Shown: positions 35,713 through 48,051, counted from the first letter of the stretch. The stretch: DNA of 64,000 nucleotides from Unio delphinus (GCA_029339505.1 JAQISU010000189.1:248001-312000), one strand, 5' to 3'. A program made the numbers and translations. The notes: generated from the sequence alone by a model not told the origin.

Positions 35713-36589
35713 TAGTAAAAATATTAATAATAATAAAGTAGAGAAATAAAAATGATAATTTAAATAAAATTAAAAGAAATGACATGGCTCGTCTTTAAAA
35801 GCCCTGAAAAGGGCTGTTTTTGAAGGATTGTATTATCCTTTCTGCCGTATGGTCTTGAAGGCAGTTTGCCCGAGGAGATGCCATGCTCTTCTTGGGAGTC
35901 TTGTTCTCTTAGTTATCCTCCCTTGTGATGTTATCTCCTCTGTTTGATGGCTGTAGTATTGTGGATGTTGTATACTTCGTTCTGTTTTTCTTCCTGTAGT
36001 TGATAGTCCCTCCTTAGTCACATTTTTGCTGGGGGCAGGGGGTTGTTTTGGAAGATCTTTATGCCATTATTTGTTAAGTAAAAAGTTAAAGGATATGCAA
36101 CCCCACGTGACAAGATGTAACGAAGTGTAATTTTATTGGTGTAGTTAACACTGGTATACTTGTTTGATTCTGTGATAGGGTGCAGCTGTGTGCTGCGGGA
36201 TCTGATAGTCTTGGGTTTGACTACCTCATATGGTGTTGATTTGAGGAGATTATTCTATTTCTTTTTAGGTTGCAACATTGTGTCGCTGGGCCTGATAGTC
36301 TTGGGAGTTAGACTACCTCATAATTATATTTGAGGCCATAGTTGGGATTATATTTGTAATTATATGGTCTAGTTGAGACCAGGGTGTATGCCAGTGATTA
36401 AGTTTGAGGTCTTAGTTTGAGGTTAAGTAAAGTTTAATTGTGCGCCGTCAGTGAGGTTGCATATGAAATAAGTTCAGTAGAGAAGAGAGTAGAAGTAAGA
36501 AAAAGTCCCAGACTATTATTTATGTTCTTATTCAGATTTTTTAACACCCTATGTTCTTAGGTTAGTATTATTATTATGATGTTGGGAGG

Positions 36590-37040
36590 TTATTAGGGTG
36601 ATGTACGAAGTCTATTAGGGATACTCGACATGGGGAACTTCCGGGGCTGAATCGGTACCCCTTCAGGTCCCCTGCTGTGCATCCCTATGGATATGTGTCC
36701 ACCACCCCTAAATCCTTTCCAACAGCCCTGGGATGTTAAGTTTGTTGTCTTCGGATTATTTTACGCCTAGTTTAGTGTTAATTCATTTATGTGATTATAG
36801 ATTTGAGTTAAGTAGCCACATGAATTTATGAGTGTGTTGTATCGGTTTTTATTATGATGTTGGGAGATTATTGAGGTGCACAGAGTCCATTAGGGATGCT
36901 CGACATGGGGAACTTCCGGGGCTGATATACCCAGTGTAGTGTAGGTGGGCCACTTGCATGAATCATTTCCCCTTCCGGTTCCCTGCTTTGCATCCCCAAG
37001 GTTATGAGTGCACCATCTTTAAATCCTTTCCAACAGCCCT
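36590..37040. repeat. Direct duplication of about 170 bp inside the LINE 3' region
   Basis: Blocks near 36575-36740 and 36855-37040 share 'attatgatgttgggag', 'ctcgacatggggaacttccg', 'gggctga' and 'taaatcctttccaacagccc'. The second block has an insertion with 'cagtgtagtgtaggtgggcc'. The second block also overlaps the end of the coding region, so the duplication copied the sequence around the stop. Confidence 0.85.
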
Positions 37041-37411
37041 GACATTTTAAGCATATTGGTAATGTTTGTTATGGTAATTTTGAAATTGTTTTGGTTTAGC
37101 TGAAGTATTTCCGGGTATGTACTTGGGCCTAAGTTATTGGTTTGTTTAGCTTTGAATATGTTCCTTTCCTTTAGATTTGCTTTGCAGTTATTGAATATAT
37201 GATGTAAATCTTCAGGGAGTTTACATCTGTAGCAATTGATGTTATGTGGAAAGGGACCCAGATATTTACCAAAGCTGTCAGCCAGCTTTGTTTTTCCTAG
37301 CATTAATCTGTTTATTTTGATTTGTTCCAATCTGTTATTACTCAGCAAGAGGGCATTTCTATCGATTTCTCGGATGGTATTTCTCAGTGTACTCCTTTGA
37401 TTGTAGACCAT
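37019..37411 (-). pseudogene. LINE C-terminal tail after RNase H
   Basis: A 130-codon open piece. It includes RLEQIKINRLMLGKTKLAD and then CYRCKLPEDLHHIFNNC, a Cys-x2-Cys...His-His...Cys arrangement that matches the C-terminal CCHC-like motif found after RNase H in I-group LINEs. It ends in LLERI, with a stop at 37019. It overlaps the RNase H piece in a different frame, showing a frameshift near 37400. Confidence 0.8.
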
Positions 37412-37870
37412 TCAGTTTGCCATATTTTATTTATCATAGTATAAATCAGACTATAGATTTCAGTCTGACTATACTTGAGTGGTACGTAATTGGGGTCATT
37501 AAGTTTGTTTTTAGCCAGTTGGTCTGCTAACTCGTTTCCTTTTATATTTATATGTGATGGCACCCATAGAAATTCTACTGTTAGATTTTGTGAATTTAAT
37601 GTTTCTATGGTCTGATTAATCTGAATAAGGAAATTTTTCCGCGATGTGGTATGAATTTTTTTGATGGATTGTAGGACGCTAAGTGAGTCACTAATAATCA
37701 GAGTCTTATCAGGTTTGTGATTTTGAATCCAACGCAAAGATTCAAGGATGGCCCAGAATTCAGCAGTGTAGATGGAGCAGTGATCAGGAAATCTGCCTCC
37801 CATCTGAATGTTGAGCGCTGGTATAACCCATGCTGCTGCTGTTTTGTTAGGGTCAATGCTTTTGGAGCCA
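37384..37870 (-). pseudogene. LINE RNase H domain
   Basis: The first catalytic block TDGSK is read just after a stop codon near 37870. AAAWVIPALN follows, then YTAEFWAILESL (catalytic Glu), LIISDSLSVLQSI (catalytic Asp) and WVPSHINIKGNELADQLAKN (last Asp). All four acidic positions are visible, so the fold is conserved although the frame is interrupted by the stop before TDGSK. Confidence 0.88.
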
Positions 37871-37875
37871 TCCGT

Positions 37876-38412
37876 TTAAATTTGGGTGTGATTTTTGTAT
37901 TGATTATTGATGGTTTCCATGGCAAGCATTTTTAAATAGTGTTGATCATTTAATTTGTTGCCTTTGCCTACTAGGTATATGTCTACTTTGACAGGTACCG
38001 AATTCCAGGGATTGTCATTAGTGAGTTTGTTTTGTTCAACTTGGAATATGTCCACTGGTAATTTTGATTTCAGGTCATGTACCATTTTGCCAAAAGATAT
38101 TTTGTTATTTTTTGCATTTAAAGTTGGAGTATTGCTTTTCTGAATTGCTTTCAATGTGGGGTGTGTTATTTCGAGAGTCGACAGCCGAGTTACATATCTT
38201 AACATGAGTTCCTGCCTTCTTAGATGTAATGGCGGTTCCCCTGTCAAGACCTGCAGCTCGGCTGTCGACGTAGATGGTAGCGCGCCAGTAGCTAGGAGTA
38301 ATGCTTTTCGCTGTATTTTCTTTAATTTATTTAATTGACTGATAGAGGCCGTGTTATAGGCTTGACATCCGTAGTCAAGTTTTGATCTTATAAGGGCCCT
38401 ATATAGCATCAT
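37876..38412 (-). pseudogene. LINE RT thumb and connection region
   Basis: A 178-codon open piece starting MMLYRALIRSKLDYGCQAYN, the conserved 'LYRALIRSxLDYG' block after the RT palm in I-group and Jockey-group LINEs. LNKLKKIQRKALLLATGAL and GEPPLHLRRQELMLRYVTR follow. It continues to the RNase H domain after a short gap. Confidence 0.85.
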
Positions 38413-38615
38413 GATTGTTTTTTTGATTGGCGCCCCAGTGTGTTCCTTGGAGGCTTCTAATTAGATTTAAATCATTATTACATCTTTGGACTAAATTATT
38501 GATATGTTAGGCCCACGTTAGATGTTGGTCAAAGTACATACCCAGAAATTTGGCTACTTTGACAAATTTTATTTGATGATTTTGCAGTGTAAGTATAGGG
38601 CACACTTTTAATCGC

Positions 38616-39340
38616 CTACGGGGTGAAAACAGCACAGTGAGAGAATTTGAATCCCCATTTATCGGCCCATTTGCCTATATTGTTAAGGCTGTCCTGTAAT
38701 TCGGACATGTGTTGGTGGTTGGAGGGGTTGCCTGCTCGCCATAGACCACTATCATCAGCGAACTGTGAAAATCCAATTTGTGGCGTTGCCAAATTTGAGT
38801 CAAGGTCATTAATCATTAAATTGAAGAGGGTGGGGCTGAGAACACTGCCTTGTGGAGTTCCGTTTTCAAGGGAGTATTCTTCAGAGAAAGTTTCCCCTAC
38901 CCTGGTTATGATTTTGCGGTCTAGTAGGAAGTTTTGTATGAAATTAAAAATTCGACCCGTTATGCCATAATAATTTAGTTTGGCTATGAGCCCCTTAGTC
39001 CAGACGAGGTCGAAAGCTTTTTCTAGATCTAGAAATACCGCAATGAGGTTCCTATCCGCTTTCCTTTTGTTGTTAAAGGCTTTTTTAATGGTGGATTCAA
39101 GTTTAATTATTTGATCGGTGGTGGATCTGTTGTTTCTAAATCCACATTGATTTGGAGATATCAAGTTTTTGCTCTCCAAGTGATGTTTGAGTCTGTTATT
39201 AATGATAGTTTCCATTATTTCGCAGATGTTGTTAGTTAAGGAAATAGGCCTATAGGAGTGTATGTCATTTCTGTCCTTATTTGGTTTTAAAATGGGGATC
39301 ACAATTGCTGTCTTCCATTTTTTGGGTAGCTGTCCTGTTT
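38616..39340 (-). pseudogene. LINE reverse transcriptase fingers and palm
   Basis: A 228-codon open piece plus a short upstream segment. It carries SYRPISLTNNICEIMETI, NQCGFRNNRSTTDQIIKLE, AVFLDLEKAFDLVWTKGLI, GTPQGSVLSPTLFNLMIND and the intact catalytic box QFADDSGLW. It is truncated upstream near 39388, and the reading frame is lost just before 38616. No endonuclease is found upstream. Confidence 0.92.
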
Positions 39341-39418
39341 TCCAGATGATATTTAGCAGATTTAGGACTATTTTAACTAGGTTAATAGGACTTTACTTTG
39401 AAAGTAGCAAATAACATA

Positions 39419-39735
39419 GACTGTTCTGGTGGCCTAGTGGTTAGAACATCCACCACAGATGCAGGAGTCACAGGTTTGAACCCCAGCTGAGTCACACTAA
39501 AGACTTATAAAGATGGTACTACCTGATAGGTGCTTGGCATTAAGAGGTTAGTGTTAGGACTAGTCAGCCATGTCAGGATAATGTGAATGGGTGGGACATC
39601 ATACTACATGTTTTTGGCATGATACCCCAGTGCTGGACATCACTATAAACTGCCACACTGAAAACACCATAGTGATATGACTGACATTTTTTTTTAAAGC
39701 TATGTTAGAAATCAAACACACAAACACACACACAC
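39419..39735 (+). mobile_element. SINE family A, near full-length
   Basis: Head 'ctgttctggtggcctagtgg', B-box-like 'aggtttgaacccc', body 'taagaggttagtgttaggac' and tail 'accccagtgctggacatcac', ending in an A-rich segment and a (CA)n run. It sits directly after the 5' side of the minus-strand LINE. Confidence 0.88.
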
Positions 39736-40081
39736 ACACACAGAATTAACCTGGGCATAAACTAAAATGAGACCAGATGCTGCCTGAGTATAGGACATGT
39801 ATATGCAATTTCTTATGAAGGGTAAACTTCTTTGGTGGGACTGTAAATGTCATTTTACTTGCAGAAAAAACAATACAACATGCAACATTTTGAAGTAAAT
39901 GGAGTTTATTTAAATATTAATATTCTAAATATTTAAATGTAAATTATATTTCATTTGAATTGAAGGTGTGTGAGATGTATTGTTTATAATTTCATTACTG
40001 CTTTCTCTCTGACAAAAGATTCAGCTAAACAGAAAAAAATAAGGTAAATTATGAAAAATGGCAATGAAGAAGAGCTAAAAT

Positions 40082-40083
<2 letters not shown>

Positions 40084-40136
<53 letters not shown>
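40084..40136. repeat. (CT)n microsatellite
   Basis: About 53 bp of pure CT repeat in the last intron. Confidence 0.97.
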
Positions 40137-40139
<3 letters not shown>

Positions 40140-40141
<2 letters not shown>

Positions 40142-43100
40142 GTAGTATTTAAGTGAAATAAGAATAAATGCAAATGAAATGCAGAATGAACACAAATGAA
40201 GTGCTGAATGAATGCAAACAAAATGTTCAATGAATACATGTAATGCTGAATAAATGAAAGTAAAGTGTGGAATGAAAAGAAATGAAATGAAACAAGAACA
40301 CAAATGAAATATAGAATTAATACAAGTGACATTCAGAATGAATGCAATTGAAGTATGAAATATATGCAAGTGAAATGCAGAATGCATACAAATGTATTGC
40401 AGAGAGAATGCCAATGTACAGGGTAATGAATGCAAGTGAAATGCAGAATACATACAAATATATTGCAGAGATAATGCAAGTGTACAGGGTAATGAATGCA
40501 AGTGAAATTTAATAAATAACACAAATGCAAGTTTAGCAAGGGCACAAATAAAATTATAACAAGGAAACAAATGAAATTATAACAAGGAAACAAATGTAAT
40601 TATAACAAGGAAACACATACAATTATAACAAGGAAACAAATGAAATTATAACAAGGAAACAAATGAAATTATAACAAGGAAACATGGAATTATAACAAGG
40701 AAACATAAAATTATAACAAAGAAACACATAAAGTTATAAGAAGGAAACAAATGAAATTATAACAAGGAAACAAATGAAATTATAACAAGGAAACATATAA
40801 AATTATAACAAGCAAACAAATGAAATTATAACAAGGAAACAAATGAAATAATAACAAGGAAACATGGAATTATAACAAAGAAACATAAAATTATAACAAG
40901 GAAACAAAATAATAACAAGGAAACAAATGAAATTATAACAAGGAAAGACAAAATTATAACAAGGAAATAAATGAATTAATAACAAGGAAACATAAAATTA
41001 TAACAAGGAAACAAAGGAAATTATAACTAGGAAATAAATAAAATTATAACAAGGAAACAAATGAAATTATAACAAGGAAGCACATAAAATTATAACAAGG
41101 AAACACATGAAGTTAAAACAAGGACACAAATGAAATTATAACAAGGAAACAAATAAAATTATAACAAGGAAACAAATGAAATTATAAAAAAGAAACACAT
41201 GAACTTAGAGCAAGGACACAAATGAAATTAGAACAAGGAAACACATGAAATTATAACAAGGAAACAAATGAAATTATAACAAGGAAACAAATGAAATTAT
41301 AACAAGGGAACAGGGGAGCACATAAAATTATAACAAGGAAACAAATGAAATTATAACAAGGAAACACGTGAAATTATAACAAGGACAGACATGAAATTAT
41401 AACAAGGAAACAAATGAAATTATAACAGGGAAAATAATGAAATTATAACAAGGAAACAATAAAATTATAACAAGGAAACAAATGAAATTATAACAAGGAA
41501 GCAAATTATATCATAACAAGGAAACACATGAAATTATAACAAAGAAACATACAATTATGACAAGGAAACAAATGAAATTATAACAAGGAAACAAAATTAT
41601 AACAAGGAAATATAAATTATAACAAGGAAACAAATGAAATTATAACAAGGGAGCACATAAAATTATAACAAGGAAACAAATGAAATTATAACAAGGAAAC
41701 ACATGAAATTATAACAAGGGCAGACATGAAATTATAACAAGGAAACAAATGAATTCATAACAGGGAAAATAATGAAATTATAACAAGGAAACAATAAAAT
41801 TATAACAAGGAAACAAATGAAATTATAACAAGGAAACACATGAAATTATAACAAGGACAGACATGAAATTATAACAAGGAAACAAATGAAATTATAACAG
41901 GGAAAATAATGAAATTATAACAAGGAAACAATAAAATTATAACAAGGAAACAAATGAAATTATAACAAGGAAGCAAATGATATCATAACAAGGAAACACA
42001 TGAAATTATAACAAAGAAACATACAATTATGACAAGGAAACAAATGAAATTATAACAAGGAAACAAAATTATAACAAGGAAATATAAAATTATAACAAGG
42101 AAACAAATGAAATTATAACAAGGGAGCACATAAAATTATAACAAGGAAACAAATGAAATTATAACAAGGAAACACATGAAATTATAACAAGGGCAGACAT
42201 GAAATTATAACAAGGAAACAAATGAATTCATAACAGGGAAAATAATGAAATTATAACAAGGAAACAATAAAATTATAACAAGGAAACAAATGAAATTATA
42301 ACAAGGAAACACATGAAATTATAACAAGGACAGACATGAAATTATAACAAGGAAACAAATGAAATTATAACAGGGAAAATAATGAAATTATAACAAGGAA
42401 ACAATAAAATCATAACAAGGAAACAAATGAAATTATAACAAGGAAACAAATGATATCATAACAAGGAAACACATGAAATTATAACAAAGAAACATACAAT
42501 TATGACAAGGAAACAAATGAAATTATAACAAGGAAACAAAATTATAATAAGGAAACATAAAATTATAACAAGGAAGCACATAAAATTATAACAAGGAAAC
42601 AAATGAAATTATAACAAGGAAACAAATGAAATTATAACAAGGAAACATATAAAATTATAACAAGCAAACAAATGAAATTATAACAAGCAAACAAATGAAA
42701 TTATAACAAGGAAACATGGAATTATAACAAGGAAACATAAAATTATAACAAGGAAACAAAATAATAACAAGGAAACAAATGAAATTATAAAAAGGTCACA
42801 AAGTGAAATTACAACCAGGAAACAAATGAAATTATAACAAGGAAACAAATGAAATTATAATGACACAAATAAAATTATAACAAGGAAACAAGTGAAATTA
42901 TAACAAGGAAACATGAAATTATAACAAGGAAACAAATAAAATTATAACAAGGAAACACATGAAATTATAACAAGGAAACAAATGAAATTATAACAAGGAA
43001 ACAAATGAAATTATAAGAAGGAAACAAATGAAATTATAACATGGACACAACTGAAATTATAACAAGGAAACACATAAAATTATAACAAGGAAACAAATGA

Positions 43101-43215
43101 AAGGTTAGCATGGGCACAAATAAGATTATAACAAGGAAACAAATGAAATTATAACAAGGAAACAAATGAAATTATAACAAGGAAACAAATGAAATTATAA
43201 GGACAAAAATGAAAT
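40140..43215. repeat. 23-bp satellite array with about 470-bp higher-order repeat
   Basis: About 130 units of 'aaatgaaattataacaagga' plus 'aac'. The left flank (40140-40510) is a looser precursor with 'gaatgcaaatgaaatgcaga' units. Variant units recur in fixed order: 'catacaattatgacaagg' at about 41550, 42013 and 42492; 'gggcagacatgaaatt' at about 41718 and 42189. This indicates a higher-order unit of roughly 460-480 bp in 41.3-42.5 kb. It is intronic, between the last two exons. Confidence 0.93.
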
Positions 43216-43764
43216 GTAGAATAAATGCAAATGAAGTGTGGAATGAACACAAACGAAATGATGACTTCAGAATGAAGGAAATAGAGAATCAAGAACAATG
43301 GATGATGAATAGATATGAAATGAAATGAGAAATTAATGCATTTATGAATAGATTTGAAATCGTTTTATTTTGGGATGAAGATAAAATTCCTAACACAGAT
43401 ACACATTTCACTGCTTACATGCCATGAAATGATTCTATCAGCTACCAACAATGAATTGATTACAATGCTAATAGCTGGAACTGTGCGCTTCTTATTTAAA
43501 CACAATAAGAGATAGAATTTGCTGTCATATATTCTAAAACAGATTTAGTTATAATTTTTATTCTAAATTCAGTGCTGTTTTCATCTTTATTCCTTCCATC
43601 TAAACAATCTACTGATCTGTTATTTGTTTTCAGAATTGTTCTTGTTTGATAACTTCTCTTTTAATGTGAATCAGGCATAGTCACATTCCTTAACATATAT
43701 ATTTTGACCTATGTCAGAACAAGCATTACATTTTTATTGTCACTTGAACTCATAACACAAATAG

Positions 43765-44385
43765 TCATGCAATACACATAGCCATGCACAATAATACACA
43801 TAGCCATGCACAATACACATTGAGCCATGGACAGTACACAGAATTATGCATAACACACAGAGCCATGCACAATAATAAACATAGAGTGCTCAATATACAT
43901 TGAGTCATGCACAATATACAGAGCAATGCATAATACACATAACCATGCACAACAATACATGGCTTCTCACAATACACATTGCCATGCACAATACACATAT
44001 CCATGCACAGTACACATATCTCACAATACACATACCCACTTACAATCATGCACAATACACATAACCACTCACAATACACATAGCCATACGCAATACACAT
44101 TCTCTCGCGCAAAATACATGACCATGCACAATACACATACCCACTCACAATACACCTGACCAAGCACTATAAACATACACACTCACAATGCACATAGCCA
44201 TGCACATACCCATTCACAATACACATGCCTTGCACAATATTCATACCCATATGCAATACACATACCCACTCACAATATACATAACCATGTACAATACACA
44301 TACCCACTCACAAACACATACCCACTCACAATACACATACACGCTCACAATACACAGTCATGTACAATACACATACCCATGAGTA
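43765..44385. repeat. About 20-bp minisatellite array
   Basis: Units of the type 'catgcacaatacacatagc' and 'cactcacaatacacataccc', with irregular lengths of 18-22 bp. It ends 120 bp before the last transporter exon. The open frames on both strands here (MHNTHNH-like, MCIVHGY-like) are repeat by-products. Confidence 0.92.
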
Positions 44386-44504
44386 CATGATTGATACATT
44401 GAGCAATAGAGTTAAATTGTGTAGTGTTCAGTTTTTGTTAAAGTAATTTATAAGTTGCTTGACTTTGGATATTAAAGTGTTATTTAAAATGACTTCTTTT
44501 CCAG

Positions 44505-44708
44505 CAATCCAGAGAAAGATGGCAGCTTGTATTTTACATAGCAGCAGGGATAAACATATGTGGTGCAATTTTCTACCTAATATTTGGCAGAGGTACAGAG
44601 CAGTCTTGGAACATGCCACAAGAAGATGATGCCACAAATAGCCAGGAGAAAACAAGAAAAGTCAGAAGCAATAAATATGTTGTCAACTTCAGTTCATTAA
44701 GTAATTAG
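44505..44708 (+). CDS. SLC17A5-like: SLC17/sialin-like transporter, last exon (helix 12, C-terminus)
   Basis: The last exon encodes 67 residues and the TAG stop, entering in phase 0 after acceptor acttcttttccag. It reads [20 protein letters not shown] followed by [16 protein letters not shown] and a polar tail ending VVNFSSLSN. The 'WQ-x-VFYIAA-x-I-x-x-x-G-A-I-F-Y' helix 12 and the 'F-x-x-G-x-x-Q-x-W' end are typical of sialin and its relatives. The cytoplasmic tail is short and charged. The eight exons add up to 344 residues, and the family is commonly about 480-580, so roughly the N-terminal quarter to third lies upstream. No obvious AATAAA signal was found in the next 500 bp. Confidence 0.95.
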   Translation, partial: QSRERWQLVFYIAAGINICGAIFYLIFGRGTEQSWNMPQEDDATNSQEKTRKVRSNKYVVNFSSLSN

Positions 44709-45129
44709 GCTATTGATTTCTAATACAGTGGGACTGGTCTATGCTGAACCCAAGACCAACAAGTCCACATAATTCACTAACAGAATTCATAAATTAACAT
44801 AGCGATGAAAATCATGTTTAATGAATATCTAATTTGTTGTAAAATTGAACATTTTCTTTATAAAATATATCATGAATTTGTCAAATTTTAATTGATATTT
44901 TAAAGTTCACACAAATTGTACAAAAAAATAATTGTTATTTTGAATTGAAATTATGCAAATTTAAAGTAAAACTCTCCATAGGACCAGTACTTGATTTGCT
45001 TAATAGCTCAATGACTTGAAGTGCAATAGAATCACATCCTTCCATCTGTTTGGCCATCTGTTGGTAAACAAGTTTGTATCTGTATGAGAATATTATTGGG
45101 AATAATTGGATTTTAACAAAGTTTGTCAC
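44709..45129 (+). other. 3' flank of transporter gene, probable 3' UTR
   Basis: AT-rich sequence following the stop codon, with no open frame of note. I see no canonical polyadenylation signal, so the transcript end cannot be placed. Confidence 0.4.
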
Positions 45130-45450
45130 CACTCCAGTTGCTTAGTTGTTAGAGCATCTACCTCAGATGCGGGAGGTCATGGGTTAGATCTCCGGCCAAG
45201 TCATACTAAAGACTTAAAAATTTGTACTGACAGCTGCCTCACATGGCACTCAGTATTAAGAGGTTAGTGTTAGGACTGGTCGGCCTGGTGTCAGAATAAT
45301 GTGACTAGGTGGTACATGATGCTACATGTCTGGCATGATGCTCCAGTGCTGGGCATCACTATTAACTGCCACACTGCAGACATCATAACGATATGACTGA
45401 AATTTTTGTAAAGTTACATTAAAAATCCAAATCACACTCACACACACACA
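45130..45450 (+). mobile_element. SINE family A, near full-length
   Basis: Head 'caccactccagttgcttagt' with B-box-like 'gggttagatctcc', body 'taagaggttagtgttaggac' and 'tggtcggcctggtgtcagaa', tail 'ctccagtgctgggcatcact', and end 'acattaaaaatccaaatcac' followed by a CA run. Confidence 0.88.
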
Positions 45451-45639
45451 CTTTGGCAAGTAGCATTATACAAACGAGATGACAAAAGAAGGAAATTTTC
45501 CATTCTTTTTAATAATTGATAGGAATTCATGGCACCTGATTACCTATCTTCCTATCTTTCATTTCAGCAGCATCATTTGTACAAGTATTATAGGATTTCA
45601 GTCATATTGATATGAATCTCTATATTGATGATATCATGA

Positions 45640-46570
45640 ATTAATTCAGTTTCCAGCATTCTAAAATGTCATCTACAGGAGTTATGCCCCCTGATTGCCC
45701 ATCTGCATAATTGGTTTCAGCATCATAACTTTATTAGGTTTGTTTTATTTCATCAAAATTCGGCATTCAGCTTTACATTGAAGAGACCTTGGAAATGTTC
45801 GATTTCCGGCATTTCATAATGTCATCTTTCATGCGTTATGCCACCTAATTGCATATTCTTCTGACTTTGTTTCCATGTTTTATCTTTACCAAAATCTGTT
45901 GGAATTCAACCATGTTTTGGTATTTGGTCACCTTTTTAGTCAGATCTTGAATGAGTTTGATTTTCTTCCTCTGAAACCATTTAATTCCATGAAATAATTT
46001 ACAGGCGTTATGTCCCTGGACTACCCATCATCTTGACCTCTTGGTTCCACAGCATAACATAGCTAAGGAGTGTTGGTTGCATAGAAAAACACTGGTATGC
46101 TGCTTTACATAGATGAACCTTGTATGATTTTAATTCCCAGCATTCCCTGAAATTACAAACAGGAGTTCTGCCAATTGATCATATATCTTTGTTTCTGCAG
46201 CAGTTATTTAACATGGATTCTTGTTTTGCAACTTAACTGACATGAAACTATTTACTTTTGAGCAGTTATGACCCATGATATATTTTGCTTCTGCAGTAAA
46301 ATTTAACTTTGGAATTGTATCTTAAACCAGATTTAAAATGTACCTTTGTAATCAACATGGCCATAAATTAGTTAAATATTTAGCATTCCACAACAGATAT
46401 ACAGGTGTTTAGCTCCCTTACCCTCTCCTAACTGTGTGATGTCTTGACTTACTTTTCTAGGGTTTGTTTGATTGCAATCAGTGTTACATTGAAGCGGGAT
46501 CAAAATTAATTCATGTTTAGCATTATACAGTATCATTGGAAGAGTTTTATCCCCTTATTGACTGCCCTCC
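45640..46570. repeat. Degenerate tandem repeat, about 170-190 bp period
   Basis: A motif of the form 'cagcattctaaaatgtcatc' then 'acaggagttatgcccc' recurs six times with heavy divergence: about 45655, 45825, 45985, 46140, 46390 and 46520. Between them are variants of 'gattgcccatct...ttgg' and 'catgtttagcatt'. It appears to be an old tandem array. Confidence 0.6.
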
Positions 46571-46599
46571 TGACCTTGATTTATTTATGTGGACAAGAT

Positions 46600-47040
46600 C
46601 ATGAAAAGAGTAAAAGACAATAGCAAAGGAAATAAGGAGACAAGACAGTTAAGATGTTGAGTAGACTGATGGTGATGTGATGTAGGCAGTTATTATATTA
46701 GGGAGACAAGATGATAAATAGATTAGGAAGACAATAAGGTAAAGTGATCAAGGACTCTATATGGCATTGGAAATGGGGAGACTAGACAGTTATTGAGGAA
46801 ACGGATGGTATTGTAATTAAGGAGGCTCGTATAGGTATTAATTATATTAGGGAGACAAGATGATAAATAGGAAGACTATATATTGTAGTGATTAGGGATA
46901 CTAGATGATAAAGCAAATAGGCAGAATAGATGATAAAGCAAATAAGGAGACTAGATGGTACAGCAAATATTGAGACTAGACAGTTACATTATTGAGGAGA
47001 CTGATAGAATGATGGTTGAGGAGACACAGTAATGAGATTA
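46600..47040. repeat. Degenerate short tandem repeat
   Basis: Irregular copies of 'ggagactagatgataaagca' and 'aaataaggagac', spaced about 25-60 bp. Boundaries are uncertain. Confidence 0.55.
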
Positions 47041-47630
47041 AATATACCTGATTATATATTAAGATTATATCAAGGTGCAGAGGCTCTTTAGTAATTACTT
47101 TAATTTCTCATCTGTACAAACGTAACATTTTATTATTTCTTTTTGTAACTTAATAGCTCTGCAAAGTATGTAAAACAAAAACTGGATGCCACATCATGGG
47201 TGAATTATCTTTTACATATACATGTGCCTTTTGAAGATTGACTCTTTTGAGTTGATTCCGATGGAGTTATTGTCTGTTTTTAAAATCAATTTTTAATGGA
47301 CAGTACAGCTGATCCTTGTAACCAGCTTAGCTCAGGAGTAATTCAGTTATAGTAGTTTGGTGTACCTTGTATCATACAACTATATGTTTTATTTATGGAT
47401 TCATCTCAATAACTCAGTTTTGGATTTGGTTAGGGATCTTTATATTTAACATTATATCATCGTGTGGGGTGTTATTTGTAACCAGTATAGCACTTGTACC
47501 ATTCAGAGTTATGACCCTTATTGATCAGCTTCATCGACTTCATAGAATTTTTGTAATCTGCATTACTCAGTAACCATTCTGATTAGTTTAATATCAGTAT
47601 TGTTTATTGGATCTAGATGTGCCTTTTTTA
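47041..47630. other. No feature recognised
   Basis: AT-rich sequence. The frame 47367-47573 (68 codons, hydrophobic) has no family resemblance. Confidence 0.45.
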
Positions 47631-48051
47631 TGGGTTTGGCCTTATGGTCTATGTAGATTAGTTTCCTATCTTTAGACACGCTATAGAGATATAGCTTGTA
47701 TTGCTTGGTCCCTGTAGATTACTTTCCAGTATTTAGACTCCATGCGATATTGGTCCTTGTAGATTAGTTTCCTATCTTTAGACACGCTATAGAGATATAG
47801 CTTGTATTGCTTGGTCCTTATTGATTAGTTTTCTGTCTTTAGACAAACTCGATAAGATATTGGTCCTTGTTGATTAGTTTTCTATCTTTAGACACGCTAT
47901 AGAGATATAGCTTGTATTGCTTGGTCCTTGTAGATTAGTTTTCTGTCTTTAGACAAACTGATGAGATATTGGTCCTTGTTGATTAGTTTCCTGTCTTTAG
48001 ACACGTCCTTGTTGATTAGTTTCCTGTCTTTAGACACACTATAGAGATATA
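47631..48051. repeat. About 60-bp tandem array (left part)
   Basis: Units 'tagattagtttcctatcttt' plus 'agacacgctatagagatata' and 'gcttgtattgcttggtcctt'. Shorter variants lack the middle segment. It is interrupted at 48051 inside a unit ('atagagatata') and resumes at 49400. Confidence 0.9.

Larger units (their letters stand above)
34066..39388 (-). mobile_element. I/Nimb-like LINE with RT and RNase H, 5'-truncated
   Basis: A 5.3-kb element in reverse orientation. From its 5' side it holds a truncated reverse transcriptase (about 39340-38616), a C-terminal RT/connection region (38412-37876), an RNase H domain (about 37870-37384), a Cys/His-containing tail (37411-37019) and a very long 3' region with internal duplications. 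It ends near 34066 with 'aagtaagtaagtaaag' (minus strand). No endonuclease is present, so it is 5'-truncated. RT followed by RNase H places it in the I group. 'ctttactt' occurs at both edges (about 34066 and 39391) and could be a target-site duplication, although it overlaps the tail repeat. Confidence 0.85.

Noticed and set aside
43765..44382. ORFs rich in His/Thr/Gln (+) and Cys/Tyr/Val (−)
   Set aside because: Both are by-products of the about 20-bp 'cacaatacacat' repeat.
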